The notes beneath the pieces were generated by a model that saw only the letters and a program-made list of their open reading frames with translations, did not search any database and was not told the origin of the DNA. The position numbers were made by a program, and so were the translations under genes. A stretch of 64,000 nucleotides of DNA from Mycolicibacterium sp. GF69 (lineage in GTDB: Bacteria > Actinomycetota > Actinomycetes > Mycobacteriales > Mycobacteriaceae): contig NZ_QMEW01000002.1 of NCBI RefSeq assembly GCF_003284965.1, forward strand, positions 292,116-356,115, in the 5' to 3' direction. Positions 1 through 10,501 of this stretch are shown here, in pieces; the first letter of the stretch is position 1, and each line of letters opens with the position of its first letter.

Positions 1-324
1 CGGATGAGTGAGTTCAAAACCGATTCCGAGCTCAAGTCGCCGATGACCACTCGTGGACATAAAGTAGGGGTGCTCGGGAAATTTCGTCAATAGCCCCGAG
101 GTGTGCTCATTGACATAACCGCAGGCCAAGAATTTACATCACGTTCATCATTGCGACGCCTGAGCAACGTGAACGGCGCTAAACCGACGTATCGCCGACC
201 GTCGCGAACGCGTTTTTCCTGATGGCGTCAATTGGCGTTATGCCAGCCATTCCCGTGCGTATACACGGAAGTAACATGGCGACCATCAACTGTTAACCAA
301 TCGAATTGATACCGTCCCGTCTCG
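1..324. other. Non-coding left edge upstream of the first gene
   Basis: No convincing coding region is seen on either strand. In M. tuberculosis the equivalent gap separates whiB3 from Rv3415c, transcribed divergently, so this probably holds the control region of a whiB3-like gene lying left of the window; that is inference from gene order, since whiB3 itself is not present. The stretch is visibly richer in A and T than the genes that follow. Confidence 0.5.
110..139 (+). promoter_or_regulatory. Candidate housekeeping promoter
   Basis: A perfect -35 hexamer TTGACA lies at 110-115, and 18 bases later there is a TTACAT hexamer at 134-139 that could serve as a modest -10. It would give a leader of roughly 180 bases before the ATG at 325. 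The -10 match is poor, so this is only a candidate. Confidence 0.3.
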
Positions 325-1107
325 ATGTCTGTAGAGACCGTTCTCCTGAACGCCGCATTCGGTGACGACCCGGGGCGTTGGCCGCTGCCCCGCGCCACCA
401 CGCCGCGCGAGCGGTGGCTGCGCGCCGTCGCCGCCGGCGGGCAGGGTCGATATGCGAGTGCCCGAGCCGATTTGGCGCAGCTGTACCGGACCGCCGGGCC
501 CGAGCGCGCGTTGGCGCACAGCACCGAGGCGTCGTTCCTGCGCCAGATGGGTTGGCACACCCGCGCGCGGCGATGGGATGGGCGCGCGTTGGCGCTCGCC
601 GGGACGGACACGGAGGCGGCGGCGGACGCGTTGATCGGGCTGGCCGCCGACGCGTTGGGGGTGGGGCGGTTCGAGTTGTCGGAGCGCGCGCTGGCCCGCG
701 CCGCCGCGCTGTCGGCCGAATCGGCGCCGGCGCGGCTACCGGTCCGACTGCGGTGGGTGTCGGCGGAACTGGCGATGGCACGCGGTCAGGGCGCGACGGC
801 GGTGAGCCACGCCGAAAGCGCCGTCGAGCACGCCGCCGGCCTGGGGTCGGCGCGCCATGCCGTGAAGTCGTCGGTTGTGCTGGCGGCCGCACGGTGCAGC
901 GCAGGCGACCTCGACACCGCCCGCGCGGTCGCCGACGCGGCGCTCGACGATACGGACCGCCTCGGAATGGTTCCGCTGCGTTGGGCGTTGGCCTGCTTGC
1001 TGGCCGACATCGGCAGCGCGAAGCACTCGACGCATGACATGGTGGTGCTCCGCGACGGTTGTGCCGATACAGTGCGTCGACGGGGCGGCGTGTGGTCGGT
1101 GCGGTAA
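325..1107 (+). CDS. Conserved mycobacterial hypothetical protein (Rv3415c-like)
   Basis: This 260-residue protein has no catalytic motif that I recognise. It is rich in Ala, Arg and Glu and made of short helical segments, with runs such as the GQGRYASARADLAQLY segment near residue 40 that resemble tetratricopeptide-type helix pairs, so a helical repeat scaffold is likely. It has no signal peptide or membrane segment. Its place immediately before sigD matches Rv3415c in M. tuberculosis, and 89 bases separate it from the sigD start, so the two could share a transcript. The ATG at 325 is chosen because the conserved sequence starts there. Function is unknown. Confidence 0.75.
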   Translation: MSVETVLLNAAFGDDPGRWPLPRATTPRERWLRAVAAGGQGRYASARADLAQLYRTAGPERALAHSTEASFLRQMGWHTRARRWDGRALALAGTDTEAAADALIGLAADALGVGRFELSERALARAAALSAESAPARLPVRLRWVSAELAMARGQGATAVSHAESAVEHAAGLGSARHAVKSSVVLAAARCSAGDLDTARAVADAALDDTDRLGMVPLRWALACLLADIGSAKHSTHDMVVLRDGCADTVRRRGGVWSVR

Positions 1108-1196
1108 CCGGGTCAACGCGTAAGTGAAAGTTATTGTTTAGCTGACCGACCTTTTCGGGCTCGGTCCCGTTCGTAACGTTGGAGAGATCGCCCACG

Positions 1197-1775
1197 ATGA
1201 CATTTTCGGGAGAACGTCTCGATGCTGTCGTTGCTGAGGCGGTGGCAGGAAACCGGGACGCGCTCCGGGAGGTGCTGGAGACCATTCGTCCGATCATCGT
1301 TCGGTATTGCCGGGCGAGGGTGGGGGCGACAGAGCGTAGTGGCCTATCAGCAGACGACGTTGCGCAGGAGGTTTGCTTGGCCGCCATCACGGCGTTGCCG
1401 CGTTACAAGGATCAGGGACGACCGTTTCTGGCCTTCGTCTACGGCATAGCCGCACACAAGGTTGCTGACGCGCATCGCGCGGCGGCCAGGAATCGATCCG
1501 ACCCGACCGATGTCGTGCCGGAGCGGTACTCGCTGGACTCCGGACCCGAGCAGATGGCACTCGACGCCGAAGCATCGTCGCGGATGAACAAGCTTCTGGC
1601 GATACTTCCGGACAAACAGCGCGAGATTCTCATACTGCGCGTCGTCGTCGGGATGAGCGCCGAGGAGACCGCAGAGGCCGTCGGCAGTACGGCGGGCGCG
1701 GTCCGCGTCGCCCAGCACCGTGCGCTGGCGCGGCTCAAGTCCGAGATCGTCGCGACGGGGCGCGACTATGCCTGA
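1197..1775 (+). CDS. sigD: ECF RNA polymerase sigma factor SigD
   Basis: The 192-residue product is an extracytoplasmic-function sigma factor that directs RNA polymerase to stationary-phase and stress promoters. Region 2 is visible around residues 40-100 (SADDVAQEV, then LAFVYGIAAHKVADAHR), and region 4 around 135-185 (LPDKQREILILRVVVGMSAEETAEAVG, then a recognition helix ending in RVAQHRALARLK). A TTG codon 18 bases upstream is in frame, but the ATG at 1197 has the ribosome site GGAGAG at 1181-1186 with 10-base spacing and matches the SigD start I recall. The stop overlaps the start of the anti-sigma gene by 8 bases, which implies translational coupling. Confidence 0.93.
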   Translation: MTFSGERLDAVVAEAVAGNRDALREVLETIRPIIVRYCRARVGATERSGLSADDVAQEVCLAAITALPRYKDQGRPFLAFVYGIAAHKVADAHRAAARNRSDPTDVVPERYSLDSGPEQMALDAEASSRMNKLLAILPDKQREILILRVVVGMSAEETAEAVGSTAGAVRVAQHRALARLKSEIVATGRDYA

Positions 1776-2919
1776 CTTCGGACGCTGGACTTCGAGCGGG
1801 GGCGACCCCTCGCTCAACGAGATCAACCGCACCGACCGGCTCCTCGACGCACTGGCCAATCAGCAGCCGGTGTACTCGGCAGACCCCGGTGAGGCGGAGC
1901 TGGCCCAACTGTTGGCCGGCTGGCGCGACGACGTCCGCAGCGCGCCGCTCACCGCGACGGTCACGCCCCGCGATGCCGTGCTCGCACTGGACCGCGCTGC
2001 CGCATCACGTCGGCGTACGCGCACATCGCTGGCGGTGGTCGGGTCGGCCGCGGCCGCGGTGCTGTGCATCGGCGGCTTCGGCGCCGTGGTCGCCGGGTCG
2101 GGCCCAGGCGATGCGCTGTACGGCCTGCGCACGATGCTGTTCGGCGAACAGCACGAGACCCGCGACGACGCGGTCGTCCTGGCCGCACAGACGCAGATGG
2201 CCGAGGTCCAGCAGCTCATCGACCAGGGCCAGTGGCAAGCCGCCCAGGACAAGCTGCAGACGCTGACCACGACCGTGGCGACGGTGAACGACTTCGAACG
2301 CAAGGAAGCGTTGGTCACCCAGTGGCAGGAGCTGACGGTCAAGGTCGAGGCACAGGACCCGGCCGCCACCGTGCCGCCGGGTGCGCCGCCGCCGACCTTC
2401 CCCGAGGTCGTCGTCCTCACACCGGGCGAGACGACGACATCTTCGGAGACCACGTCCTCGGAAAGCACGTCGTCTGAGACTTCGCCGACCTCGCCGTCTG
2501 AGACGACATCGCCATCTCAGACGACGTCGTCTTCTGCGACGACGTCACAGACCACTTCGCCGTCGCAGCCCACGACATCGCGATCGTCGTCGCCGTCACC
2601 GTCGACGCCGCCGACCAGCTCGCCGACAGCACCGGGCACTGCGCCGCCGACATCCGTGCCGCCGACATCCGTGCCGAGTACTCCGACGGCCACGCAGCAG
2701 CCGACTCCGTCCGCGACGGTTCCGACGGCGACGGTGAGCACCGCGCTACCCACGCCGAGCAGCCCCGTTCAGGCCCGGACGCCGTCATCGCAACCATCGG
2801 TGGTCGAGCAGCAGGAAGACGAGCAAGCCTCGGCGCCGACGTCAGAGCAGTCGACGGTGGAGGTGCCGGCGCAGCGCACGGTGGTCACCAGCGTGCCGGA
2901 AGCGGACGAACCGAGTTAG
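1768..2919 (+). CDS. rsdA: Anti-sigma-D factor RsdA, single-pass membrane protein
   Basis: This 383-residue protein should bind and silence SigD (Rv3413c family). The N-terminal 80 or so residues form the cytoplasmic sigma-binding part (NRTDRLLDALANQQPV, then LAQLLAGWRDDVRS). One transmembrane helix follows near residues 95-118 (SLAVVGSAAAAVLCIGGFGAVV). A helical segment (residues about 130-200) comes next, and then a tail of about 170 residues made almost wholly of Ser, Thr and Pro, likely an extracellular, possibly O-mannosylated stalk. The family domain organisation is known; the glycosylation is inferred. The ATG at 1768 overlaps the sigD stop and lacks its own clear ribosome site, consistent with coupling. 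It is longer than the M. tuberculosis protein as I recall it. Confidence 0.88.
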   Translation: MPDFGRWTSSGGDPSLNEINRTDRLLDALANQQPVYSADPGEAELAQLLAGWRDDVRSAPLTATVTPRDAVLALDRAAASRRRTRTSLAVVGSAAAAVLCIGGFGAVVAGSGPGDALYGLRTMLFGEQHETRDDAVVLAAQTQMAEVQQLIDQGQWQAAQDKLQTLTTTVATVNDFERKEALVTQWQELTVKVEAQDPAATVPPGAPPPTFPEVVVLTPGETTTSSETTSSESTSSETSPTSPSETTSPSQTTSSSATTSQTTSPSQPTTSRSSSPSPSTPPTSSPTAPGTAPPTSVPPTSVPSTPTATQQPTPSATVPTATVSTALPTPSSPVQARTPSSQPSVVEQQEDEQASAPTSEQSTVEVPAQRTVVTSVPEADEPS

Positions 2920-2920
2920 C

Positions 2921-3325
2921 TCAGCGGTAGCCGTCGGACTCCGAGGTCGCCTCGTTGAGCGACGCGTCGGCGTAGCCGCGGCAGTAGTCCCACGTCACGT
3001 AGGCATCGGGTTCGGGGTCGTAGGCCGGCTCATGGGGCCGGACCGTGCCGTCGACCAGCAACTGCAGCAGGTTGGCCCGCAACATGTCCCAGTCGTGATA
3101 GTGGTCCTGCTGGCATTCGTCACAGCACACCACCAGACCGCGTATCCCTCTGTGCGCCAGTAGCGCCTCGTACACCGCCAGGTCCGCGAGATCGGCCTCG
3201 ACCGCGGTCCGCTCCTGCGGGTCCAGCGGCTGGCCGGGCTCGAGAGCGTCGAGGGCCGCCGAAGGATCGCACGGGTCATCGGCGAACGGGTCGGGTGGCA
3301 AACCCGGTGGCAGGTGGTCACGCAC
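2921..3325 (-). CDS. DUF5319 protein (Rv3412-like)
   Basis: This 134-residue soluble acidic protein belongs to a family conserved next to guaB2 in actinobacteria. A cluster CCDECQQDHYH near residues 67-77 and a further Cys in WDYCRGY near residue 114 could bind a metal, although no function is established. It starts with GTG at 3325 and ends one base past the rsdA stop, so the two genes converge with no room for a separate terminator. It is divergent from guaB2, and its promoter must lie within 3326-3560. Confidence 0.8.
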   Translation of the reverse strand: MRDHLPPGLPPDPFADDPCDPSAALDALEPGQPLDPQERTAVEADLADLAVYEALLAHRGIRGLVVCCDECQQDHYHDWDMLRANLLQLLVDGTVRPHEPAYDPEPDAYVTWDYCRGYADASLNEATSESDGYR

Positions 3326-3418
3326 GGGTCCACCCTACGCAGCGGGGCTGGGATCGCGCCAGCCGTTACGCCCGTTGCCCTCGGCGCGTCGGCCGGGGCG
3401 TCGAGGGCCGGGTGAAAA

Positions 3419-3462
3419 GTTGTGTGGGTCGGTGTTGTGTTGGGTCAAAGTTGTGTCGGGTC
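3419..3462 (+). repeat. Three direct repeats in the guaB2 upstream region
   Basis: Three copies of GTTGTGTnGGGTC occur at 3419-3430, 3434-3446 and 3450-3462; the first lacks one base. They start 15 and 16 bases apart, about one and a half helical turns. They lie between the divergent DUF5319 and guaB2 genes and could be operator half-sites, but no known regulator motif is recognised. Confidence 0.5.
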
Positions 3463-3484
3463 ATGGCACGTGACACCGGGATGA

Positions 3485-5149
<1,665 letters not shown>

Positions 5150-5165
5150 AAAGGGGAGTCCCGCC

Positions 5166-6302
5166 ATGCGTGACATGGTCGAAATCGGCATGGGCAGAAC
5201 CGCCCGCCGCACCTACGAACTCGACGACATCAACATCGTCCCGGCGCGGCGCACCCGCTCGTCGCAGGACGTCTCGACCGCCTGGCAACTGGATGCCTAC
5301 CGGTTCGAGATCCCGGTGGTGGCCCATCCGACGGATGCCCTGGGATCCCCGGAATTCGCGATCGAGATGGGACGGCTCGGGGGTCTGGGGGTGCTCAACG
5401 GCGAGGGGCTGATCGGTCGGCACGCCGACGTCGAAGCCAAGATCGCACAGGTCCTGGAGGCGGCTGAGAAGGAGCCCGAACCGTCGGTTGCCGTCCGGCT
5501 GCTGCAGCAGCTGCACGCCGCACCGCTGGATCCGGACCTGCTGGGCGCGGCCGTCGCGCGAATCCGTGAGGCCGGGGTGACGACGGCGGTGCGGGTCAGC
5601 CCGCAGAACGCGCGAGCGCTCACCCCCGCGTTGCTCTCCGCCGGGATCGACCTGCTGGTCATCCAGGGCACGATCATCTCCGCCGAACGTGTGGCATCCA
5701 ACGGCGAGCCGCTGAACCTCAAGACTTTCATCTCCGAACTCGACGTGCCGGTGGTCGCCGGGGGCGTGCTCGACCACCGCACGGCCCTGCACCTGATGCG
5801 CACCGGCGCGGCCGGCGTCATCGTCGGCTACGGCTCGACCAGCGGCGTGACCACCAGCGACGAAGTGCTGGGCATCAGTGTGCCGATGGCCACCGCGATC
5901 GCCGACGCGGCCGCGGCACGCCGCGAGTACCTCGACGAGACCGGCGGGCGTTACGTCCACGTGCTGGCCGACGGCGACATGCACACCTCCGGCGATCTGG
6001 CCAAGGCCATCGCGTGCGGGGCGGATGCGGTGGTGCTCGGCACGCCACTGGCGACCGCGGCCGAGGCTCTGGGCGGCGGCTGGTTCTGGCCCGCAGCCGC
6101 AGCGCATCCATCACTGCCTAGGGGCGCGTTCCTGCAGGTCGCGGTTGGTGAACGGCCGGCGCTGGAGCAGGTCCTCACCGGCCCGTCGGATGACCCGTTC
6201 GGCTCGCTGAATCTGGTCGGCGGGCTGCGCCGCTCGATGGCCAAGGCGGGCTACTGCGATCTCAAGGAATTCCAGAAGGTCGGCTTGACCGTCGGCAGCT
6301 GA
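5166..6302 (+). CDS. guaB3: GuaB3-type IMP dehydrogenase family protein
   Basis: This 378-residue TIM-barrel protein is the GuaB3 branch of the IMPDH/GMP reductase family and lacks CBS domains. The start (MVEIGMGRTARRTYELDDINIVPARRTRS) is typical of GuaB3. The catalytic loop reads GYGSTSGVTT at residues 221-230, with Ser226 in the place occupied by the essential Cys in true IMP dehydrogenases, so normal IMPDH chemistry is not expected. Its biochemical role in mycobacteria is unsettled. The ATG at 5166 has an AAAAGGGGAG ribosome site, and the gene follows guaB2 by 16 bases in one transcript. Confidence 0.9.
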   Translation: MRDMVEIGMGRTARRTYELDDINIVPARRTRSSQDVSTAWQLDAYRFEIPVVAHPTDALGSPEFAIEMGRLGGLGVLNGEGLIGRHADVEAKIAQVLEAAEKEPEPSVAVRLLQQLHAAPLDPDLLGAAVARIREAGVTTAVRVSPQNARALTPALLSAGIDLLVIQGTIISAERVASNGEPLNLKTFISELDVPVVAGGVLDHRTALHLMRTGAAGVIVGYGSTSGVTTSDEVLGISVPMATAIADAAAARREYLDETGGRYVHVLADGDMHTSGDLAKAIACGADAVVLGTPLATAAEALGGGWFWPAAAAHPSLPRGAFLQVAVGERPALEQVLTGPSDDPFGSLNLVGGLRRSMAKAGYCDLKEFQKVGLTVGS

Positions 6303-6355
6303 GTCGGGGCGCGCTCGCCCGCTGATCGTCCTGGAAAGTTACCTCTCGGTAACGT

Positions 6356-6361
6356 CATACT
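6356..6361 (+). promoter_or_regulatory. Candidate choD -10 hexamer, leaderless arrangement
   Basis: CATACT lies 6 bases before the choD ATG, with no ribosome binding site between. This spacing fits a transcript beginning at the start codon. Confidence 0.4.
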
Positions 6362-6367
6362 GGACAC

Positions 6368-8104
6368 ATGGAGCCTGACTACGACGTCCTGGTGATCGGT
6401 TCGGGGTTCGGCGGCAGTGTCACCGCACTGCGGCTGACCGAAAAGGGCTATCGCGTCGGCGTGCTCGAAGCCGGCAGACGCTTCGCCGACGAGGACTTTG
6501 CGAAGACCTCGTGGAATCTGCGCAAGTTCCTGTGGATGCCACAGCTCGGCATGTACGGCATCCAGCGAATCCACCTGCTGCGCAACGTGATGATCCTGGC
6601 CGGCGCCGGCGTGGGCGGCGGATCACTCAACTACGCCAACACGCTCTACGTCCCGCCGGACCCGTTCTTCAACGACCCGCAGTGGAAAGAGATCACCGAC
6701 TGGCGTGCGGAGTTGATGCCGCACTACGACCAGGCGCAGCGCATGCTCGGCGTCGTCACGAACCCGACATTCACCGACGCTGACCGCGTCGTGAAGAAGG
6801 TCGCCGACGAGATGGGCGTCGGGGACACGTTCGTGCCGACGCCGGTCGGGGTCTTCTTCGGCCCGGACGGCACCAAGGCACCCGGCGAGACCGTGCCCGA
6901 CCCGTACTTCGGTGGGGTCGGCCCGGCGCGCAGGGGCTGCATAGAGGTCGGCGAATGCATGACCGGATGCCGGCACAACGCCAAGAACACCCTGGTCAAG
7001 AACTACCTGTATCTGGCGGAGAAGTTCGGGGCGAAGATCCACCCGATGACCACGGTCACAGGCTTCGAGCAGCGGCCAGACGGCCTGTGGGAAGTCCACA
7101 CCGTCCGAACCGGCCGCTGGGTGCGTAAGCAGAAGCGGACCCTGACCGCGACCCACGTGGTGCTCGCGGCCGGCACCTGGGGCACGCAGCGGCTGCTGTT
7201 CAAGATGCGCGACACGGGCAAGCTGCCGGAAATGTCGGACAAGCTCGGTGTGTTGACGCGCACCAACTCCGAATCCATCGTGGGCGCTGGGCGATTCGAG
7301 GTGTCCGACGATCTCGACCTCACGCACGGCGTGGCGATCACGTCTTCGATCCACCCAACACCGGACACCCATATCGAGCCCGTGCGCTACGGCAAGGGCT
7401 CCAATGCCATGGGCCTGTTGCAGACGTTGATGACCGACGGCGATGGTCCCGAAGGCACCGACACCCCGCGCTGGAAACAGCTGTTCGTCAACGCTCGAAA
7501 CGATCCCCGCGGCGCGCTGCGGCTGCTCAACGTCCGGCGGTGGAGCGAGCGCACGTTGATCGCTCTGGTCATGCAGCACCTGGACAACTCGATCACGACC
7601 TTTACCAAGCGGAACAAGCTGGGAATCAGGCGCTACCTGAGCAAGCAGGGCCACGGGGCGCCCAATCCGACGTGGATTCCGGTCGGCAATCAGGTCACCC
7701 GCCGGATCGCCGAGAAGGTCGACGGGGTCGCGGGCGGCACCTGGGGCGAGTTGTTCAACATCCCGCTCACGGCGCACTTCCTGGGCGGCGCCGCGATCGG
7801 GGACGACGCTCGACACGGGGTCATCGATCCCTACCACCGGGTGTACGGATACCCGACGCTGTCGGTGCACGACGGTGCGGCCATATCGGCGAATCTCGGT
7901 GTCAATCCATCGCTTTCGATTACCGCCCAAGCGGAGCGCGCGACGTCGCTGTGGCCCAACAAGGGGCAGGAGGACCTGCGGCCGGAGCAGGGTCGGCCGT
8001 ACCGCCGGTTGGCGCCCGTCCCGCCGGAACATCCGGTCGTACCCGCCGACGCACTGGCCGCGCTGCGGCGGCTGCCGATCGAGCCGGTCACCTCGGCTGG
8101 CTAA
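6368..8104 (+). CDS. choD: GMC-type oxidoreductase ChoD (putative cholesterol oxidase)
   Basis: The 578-residue flavoprotein matches ChoD in length and start. The FAD-binding Rossmann motif VIGSGFGGSVTALRL lies at residues 8-22, the second flavin motif GAGVGGGSLNYANT near residue 80, and the C-terminal GMC segment DGAAISANLGVNPSLSITAQAE near residues 505-525. Annotated as cholesterol oxidase (3-beta-hydroxysterol oxidation and isomerisation), but in mycobacteria the main enzyme for that step is a different dehydrogenase, so the real substrate is uncertain. No signal peptide is seen. It is 65 bases downstream of guaB3 and has its own likely promoter. Confidence 0.88.
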   Translation: MEPDYDVLVIGSGFGGSVTALRLTEKGYRVGVLEAGRRFADEDFAKTSWNLRKFLWMPQLGMYGIQRIHLLRNVMILAGAGVGGGSLNYANTLYVPPDPFFNDPQWKEITDWRAELMPHYDQAQRMLGVVTNPTFTDADRVVKKVADEMGVGDTFVPTPVGVFFGPDGTKAPGETVPDPYFGGVGPARRGCIEVGECMTGCRHNAKNTLVKNYLYLAEKFGAKIHPMTTVTGFEQRPDGLWEVHTVRTGRWVRKQKRTLTATHVVLAAGTWGTQRLLFKMRDTGKLPEMSDKLGVLTRTNSESIVGAGRFEVSDDLDLTHGVAITSSIHPTPDTHIEPVRYGKGSNAMGLLQTLMTDGDGPEGTDTPRWKQLFVNARNDPRGALRLLNVRRWSERTLIALVMQHLDNSITTFTKRNKLGIRRYLSKQGHGAPNPTWIPVGNQVTRRIAEKVDGVAGGTWGELFNIPLTAHFLGGAAIGDDARHGVIDPYHRVYGYPTLSVHDGAAISANLGVNPSLSITAQAERATSLWPNKGQEDLRPEQGRPYRRLAPVPPEHPVVPADALAALRRLPIEPVTSAG

Positions 8105-8149
8105 GGCCGCGCGAGCCGCATAGCACGGGCAGAGGTGCGGGCTGGAGCG

Positions 8150-10501
8150 CTACATCCGCCGCACCGGCTCGCGTCCCGGTGGCTGCTGTGGCGCCGGCAG
8201 CAACGGCTCGCAGTGGTTGACCGGCACGGTCGTCGGCTCCCGAGAGTCCAGTTCGAGGTCCTCGCCGCAGTGGCGGATCCGCAGGGCGCCGTCCGGACCG
8301 TCGCGCAGCGTATAGGCGACCTCGTCGTGGTTGGCGTCAACGGTCAGCCGAAAGTTGCGCCACCGCAACCGGAATCGAAGCCGCGAGATTCCGTCGGGCA
8401 GTCGCGGGTTGAGCTCCAGCACGCCTTCATCGTCACGCAACCCGCCGAAACCCGCCACGAACGCCGTCCAGGCCCCGGCCAACGACGCCATGTGCAGGCC
8501 GTCGCGGGTGTTGCGGTGCAGATCTCGCAGGTCGATCATCGCGGCTTCGTACGCGTACTCGTGGGCCAGTTCGAGATGACCCACGTCGGCGCACATCACC
8601 GCCTGCGTACACGCCGACAGCGACGAGTCCCTGGTCGTGCGCCGTTCGTAGTAGTCGACGTTGCGCGCCTTCTGCTCTGCGGTGAAGGCGTGGCCCTGCC
8701 AATGCATCGCCAGCACCAGATCGGCTTGTTTGATCACCTGAGCCGGATAGAGCCGGACATACGGCTCGTTCATCAGCAGCGGGTAGGTCGTGTTGTTCGT
8801 GAAGTCCCACTCGCGCAGTGTCGTGAAACCGTCGTGCTGCGGGTGCACGCCCAGTTCCTCGTCGAACGGGATGTGTACCGAGTCGGCAGCGTGGCGCCAC
8901 GCGGCCATCTCCTCGGTGGTGACACCCGCGGCGCGGGCCGTGTCCATGTTGCGGGTGCAGGCGTCCACAGCCGCCCGAAGGTTGGCCGCCGCCATCAAAT
9001 TCGTGAACACGTTGTCGCGCACCACCGCCGTGTACTCGTCAGGTCCGGTGACACCGTCGACGTGCCAAACGCCGTGCCGGTCGTGGTGACCGAGCGACTG
9101 CCACAACCTCGCGGTCTCGATGAGCACCGTGAGCCCGCATTCGGCCTCCAGTGAATGCTCGCCGGTGACAATGCGATAGCGCTCGAAAGCCATCGCGATG
9201 TCGGCGTTGACATGGAATGCCGCGGTGCCCGCCGGCCAGTACGCCGAACACTCCTCGCCGCGGATCGTCCGCCACGGATAGGCGACCCCTTCCAGATCGA
9301 GCTGAGCCGCCCGCTCCCTGGCCTGCGGAAGAATCGACGCACGCCAGCGCAACGCGTCCGCCGCCGCTGTCGGGTGGGTATACGTCAGCACCGGAAGCAC
9401 GAAACCCTCGGTGTCCCAGAAGGCATGGCCGTCGTAGCCCGGGCCGGTCAACCCTTTTCCGGGGATCGCGCGGCGCTCGGCGCGTGCGCTGGCCTGCAGC
9501 ACGTGGAAGAGGGCGAACCGCACCGCTTGTTGGCAGTCGGGATCGCCCTCCACCTCAACGTCGGCACCGTCCCAGAAATCGTCGAGATAGGCCCGCTGCG
9601 CATCGAGCAAGCCCTGCCAGCCGGTGTAGCGCGCGCTGCTGATCGCGGCCGCCGCCTGATCACGCAACGCGGGGCGAGACCGCAGGCTCGACCAGCCGTA
9701 CGCGAGGTACTTGACGATCCGAAGCCGTTCGCCGGGGCGAAGGCCGCAGATGACCGTGGTGGTGGCCCAGTCCATTCCCGCGTCGGTATCGATCTCGACG
9801 CGGCCGGGCACCTCGATGTCGTGGGTCATCGCGGCGGCCATCATCAGATTGCTGGTCCGGGTGCGGTGCAGCAGGATCGCGCCGCGATCGGAGTGCTCGT
9901 GCTGCACGGGGTCCAACGGTTTGTCGAGGACCGCCGACACTCGGGGATCGTTCGACGACGGTGGCAACTCCTCGTTGGCGACGAGTTCGGATTGCACGGT
10001 GACCCTGGTGAACTCGTCTACCGCCTCGACGTTGTACTCGATTGCGGCGACGCTGCGTTGAGTGAGTGAAACAAGCCGCGTGGAGACGACTTTGATCTTC
10101 CTGCCTGCCGGTGACTCCCAGAGCGCGCTGCGAGTGAGGGTGCCTGCCCGCAAATCCAGGATGCGTTCGTGCTCGTGCAGTGCGCCGTAGCGCACGTCGA
10201 ACGGTTCGTCGTCGACCAGCAGCCGGATCAGCTTTCCGTTCGTCACGTTGACGACGGTCTGCCCGTCTTCGGGGTAGCCGAATCCGGCCTCGGCGTACGG
10301 CAGGGGTCGGCACTCGTAGAAGGAGTTCAGGTATGTGCCCGGCAGCGCGTGCGGTTCGCCTTCCTCGAGGTTGCCGCGCAATCCGATATGTCCGTTCGAC
10401 AGCGCGAACAGCGACTCCGACTGCGCCAGCGTGTCGAGGTCGAGCGACTTCTCACGGACCTGCCACGGCTCGACGGGATACACCTCGTCCTCGAACATCA
10501 T
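8150..10501 (-). CDS. Glycoside hydrolase family 65 protein (Rv3401-like)
   Basis: This 783-residue enzyme belongs to GH65, whose members phosphorolyse or hydrolyse alpha-linked disaccharides such as maltose, trehalose or kojibiose. The N-terminal beta-sandwich begins with [18 protein letters not shown]; the (alpha/alpha)6 barrel carries [13 protein letters not shown] near residue 359 and the catalytic acid Glu489 in [16 protein letters not shown]. Which disaccharide it uses, and whether it is a phosphorylase, cannot be told from motifs. Its ATG overlaps the stop of the upstream HAD gene in an ATGA, so the two are coupled; a beta-phosphoglucomutase partner favours phosphorolysis producing beta-glucose 1-phosphate. 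Confidence 0.88.
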   Translation of the reverse strand: MMFEDEVYPVEPWQVREKSLDLDTLAQSESLFALSNGHIGLRGNLEEGEPHALPGTYLNSFYECRPLPYAEAGFGYPEDGQTVVNVTNGKLIRLLVDDEPFDVRYGALHEHERILDLRAGTLTRSALWESPAGRKIKVVSTRLVSLTQRSVAAIEYNVEAVDEFTRVTVQSELVANEELPPSSNDPRVSAVLDKPLDPVQHEHSDRGAILLHRTRTSNLMMAAAMTHDIEVPGRVEIDTDAGMDWATTTVICGLRPGERLRIVKYLAYGWSSLRSRPALRDQAAAAISSARYTGWQGLLDAQRAYLDDFWDGADVEVEGDPDCQQAVRFALFHVLQASARAERRAIPGKGLTGPGYDGHAFWDTEGFVLPVLTYTHPTAAADALRWRASILPQARERAAQLDLEGVAYPWRTIRGEECSAYWPAGTAAFHVNADIAMAFERYRIVTGEHSLEAECGLTVLIETARLWQSLGHHDRHGVWHVDGVTGPDEYTAVVRDNVFTNLMAAANLRAAVDACTRNMDTARAAGVTTEEMAAWRHAADSVHIPFDEELGVHPQHDGFTTLREWDFTNNTTYPLLMNEPYVRLYPAQVIKQADLVLAMHWQGHAFTAEQKARNVDYYERRTTRDSSLSACTQAVMCADVGHLELAHEYAYEAAMIDLRDLHRNTRDGLHMASLAGAWTAFVAGFGGLRDDEGVLELNPRLPDGISRLRFRLRWRNFRLTVDANHDEVAYTLRDGPDGALRIRHCGEDLELDSREPTTVPVNHCEPLLPAPQQPPGREPVRRM

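Noticed and set aside
2381..2797. Arg-rich and Val-rich open frames overlapping the rsdA tail
   Set aside because: They are shadows of the Ser/Thr/Pro codons of rsdA on other frames and show no family resemblance.
10198..10213. TCGAACGGTTCGTC, a partial LexA-like palindrome
   Set aside because: It lies within the GH65 coding sequence, lacks the TCGAAC-N4-GTTCGA spacing and has no promoter nearby.
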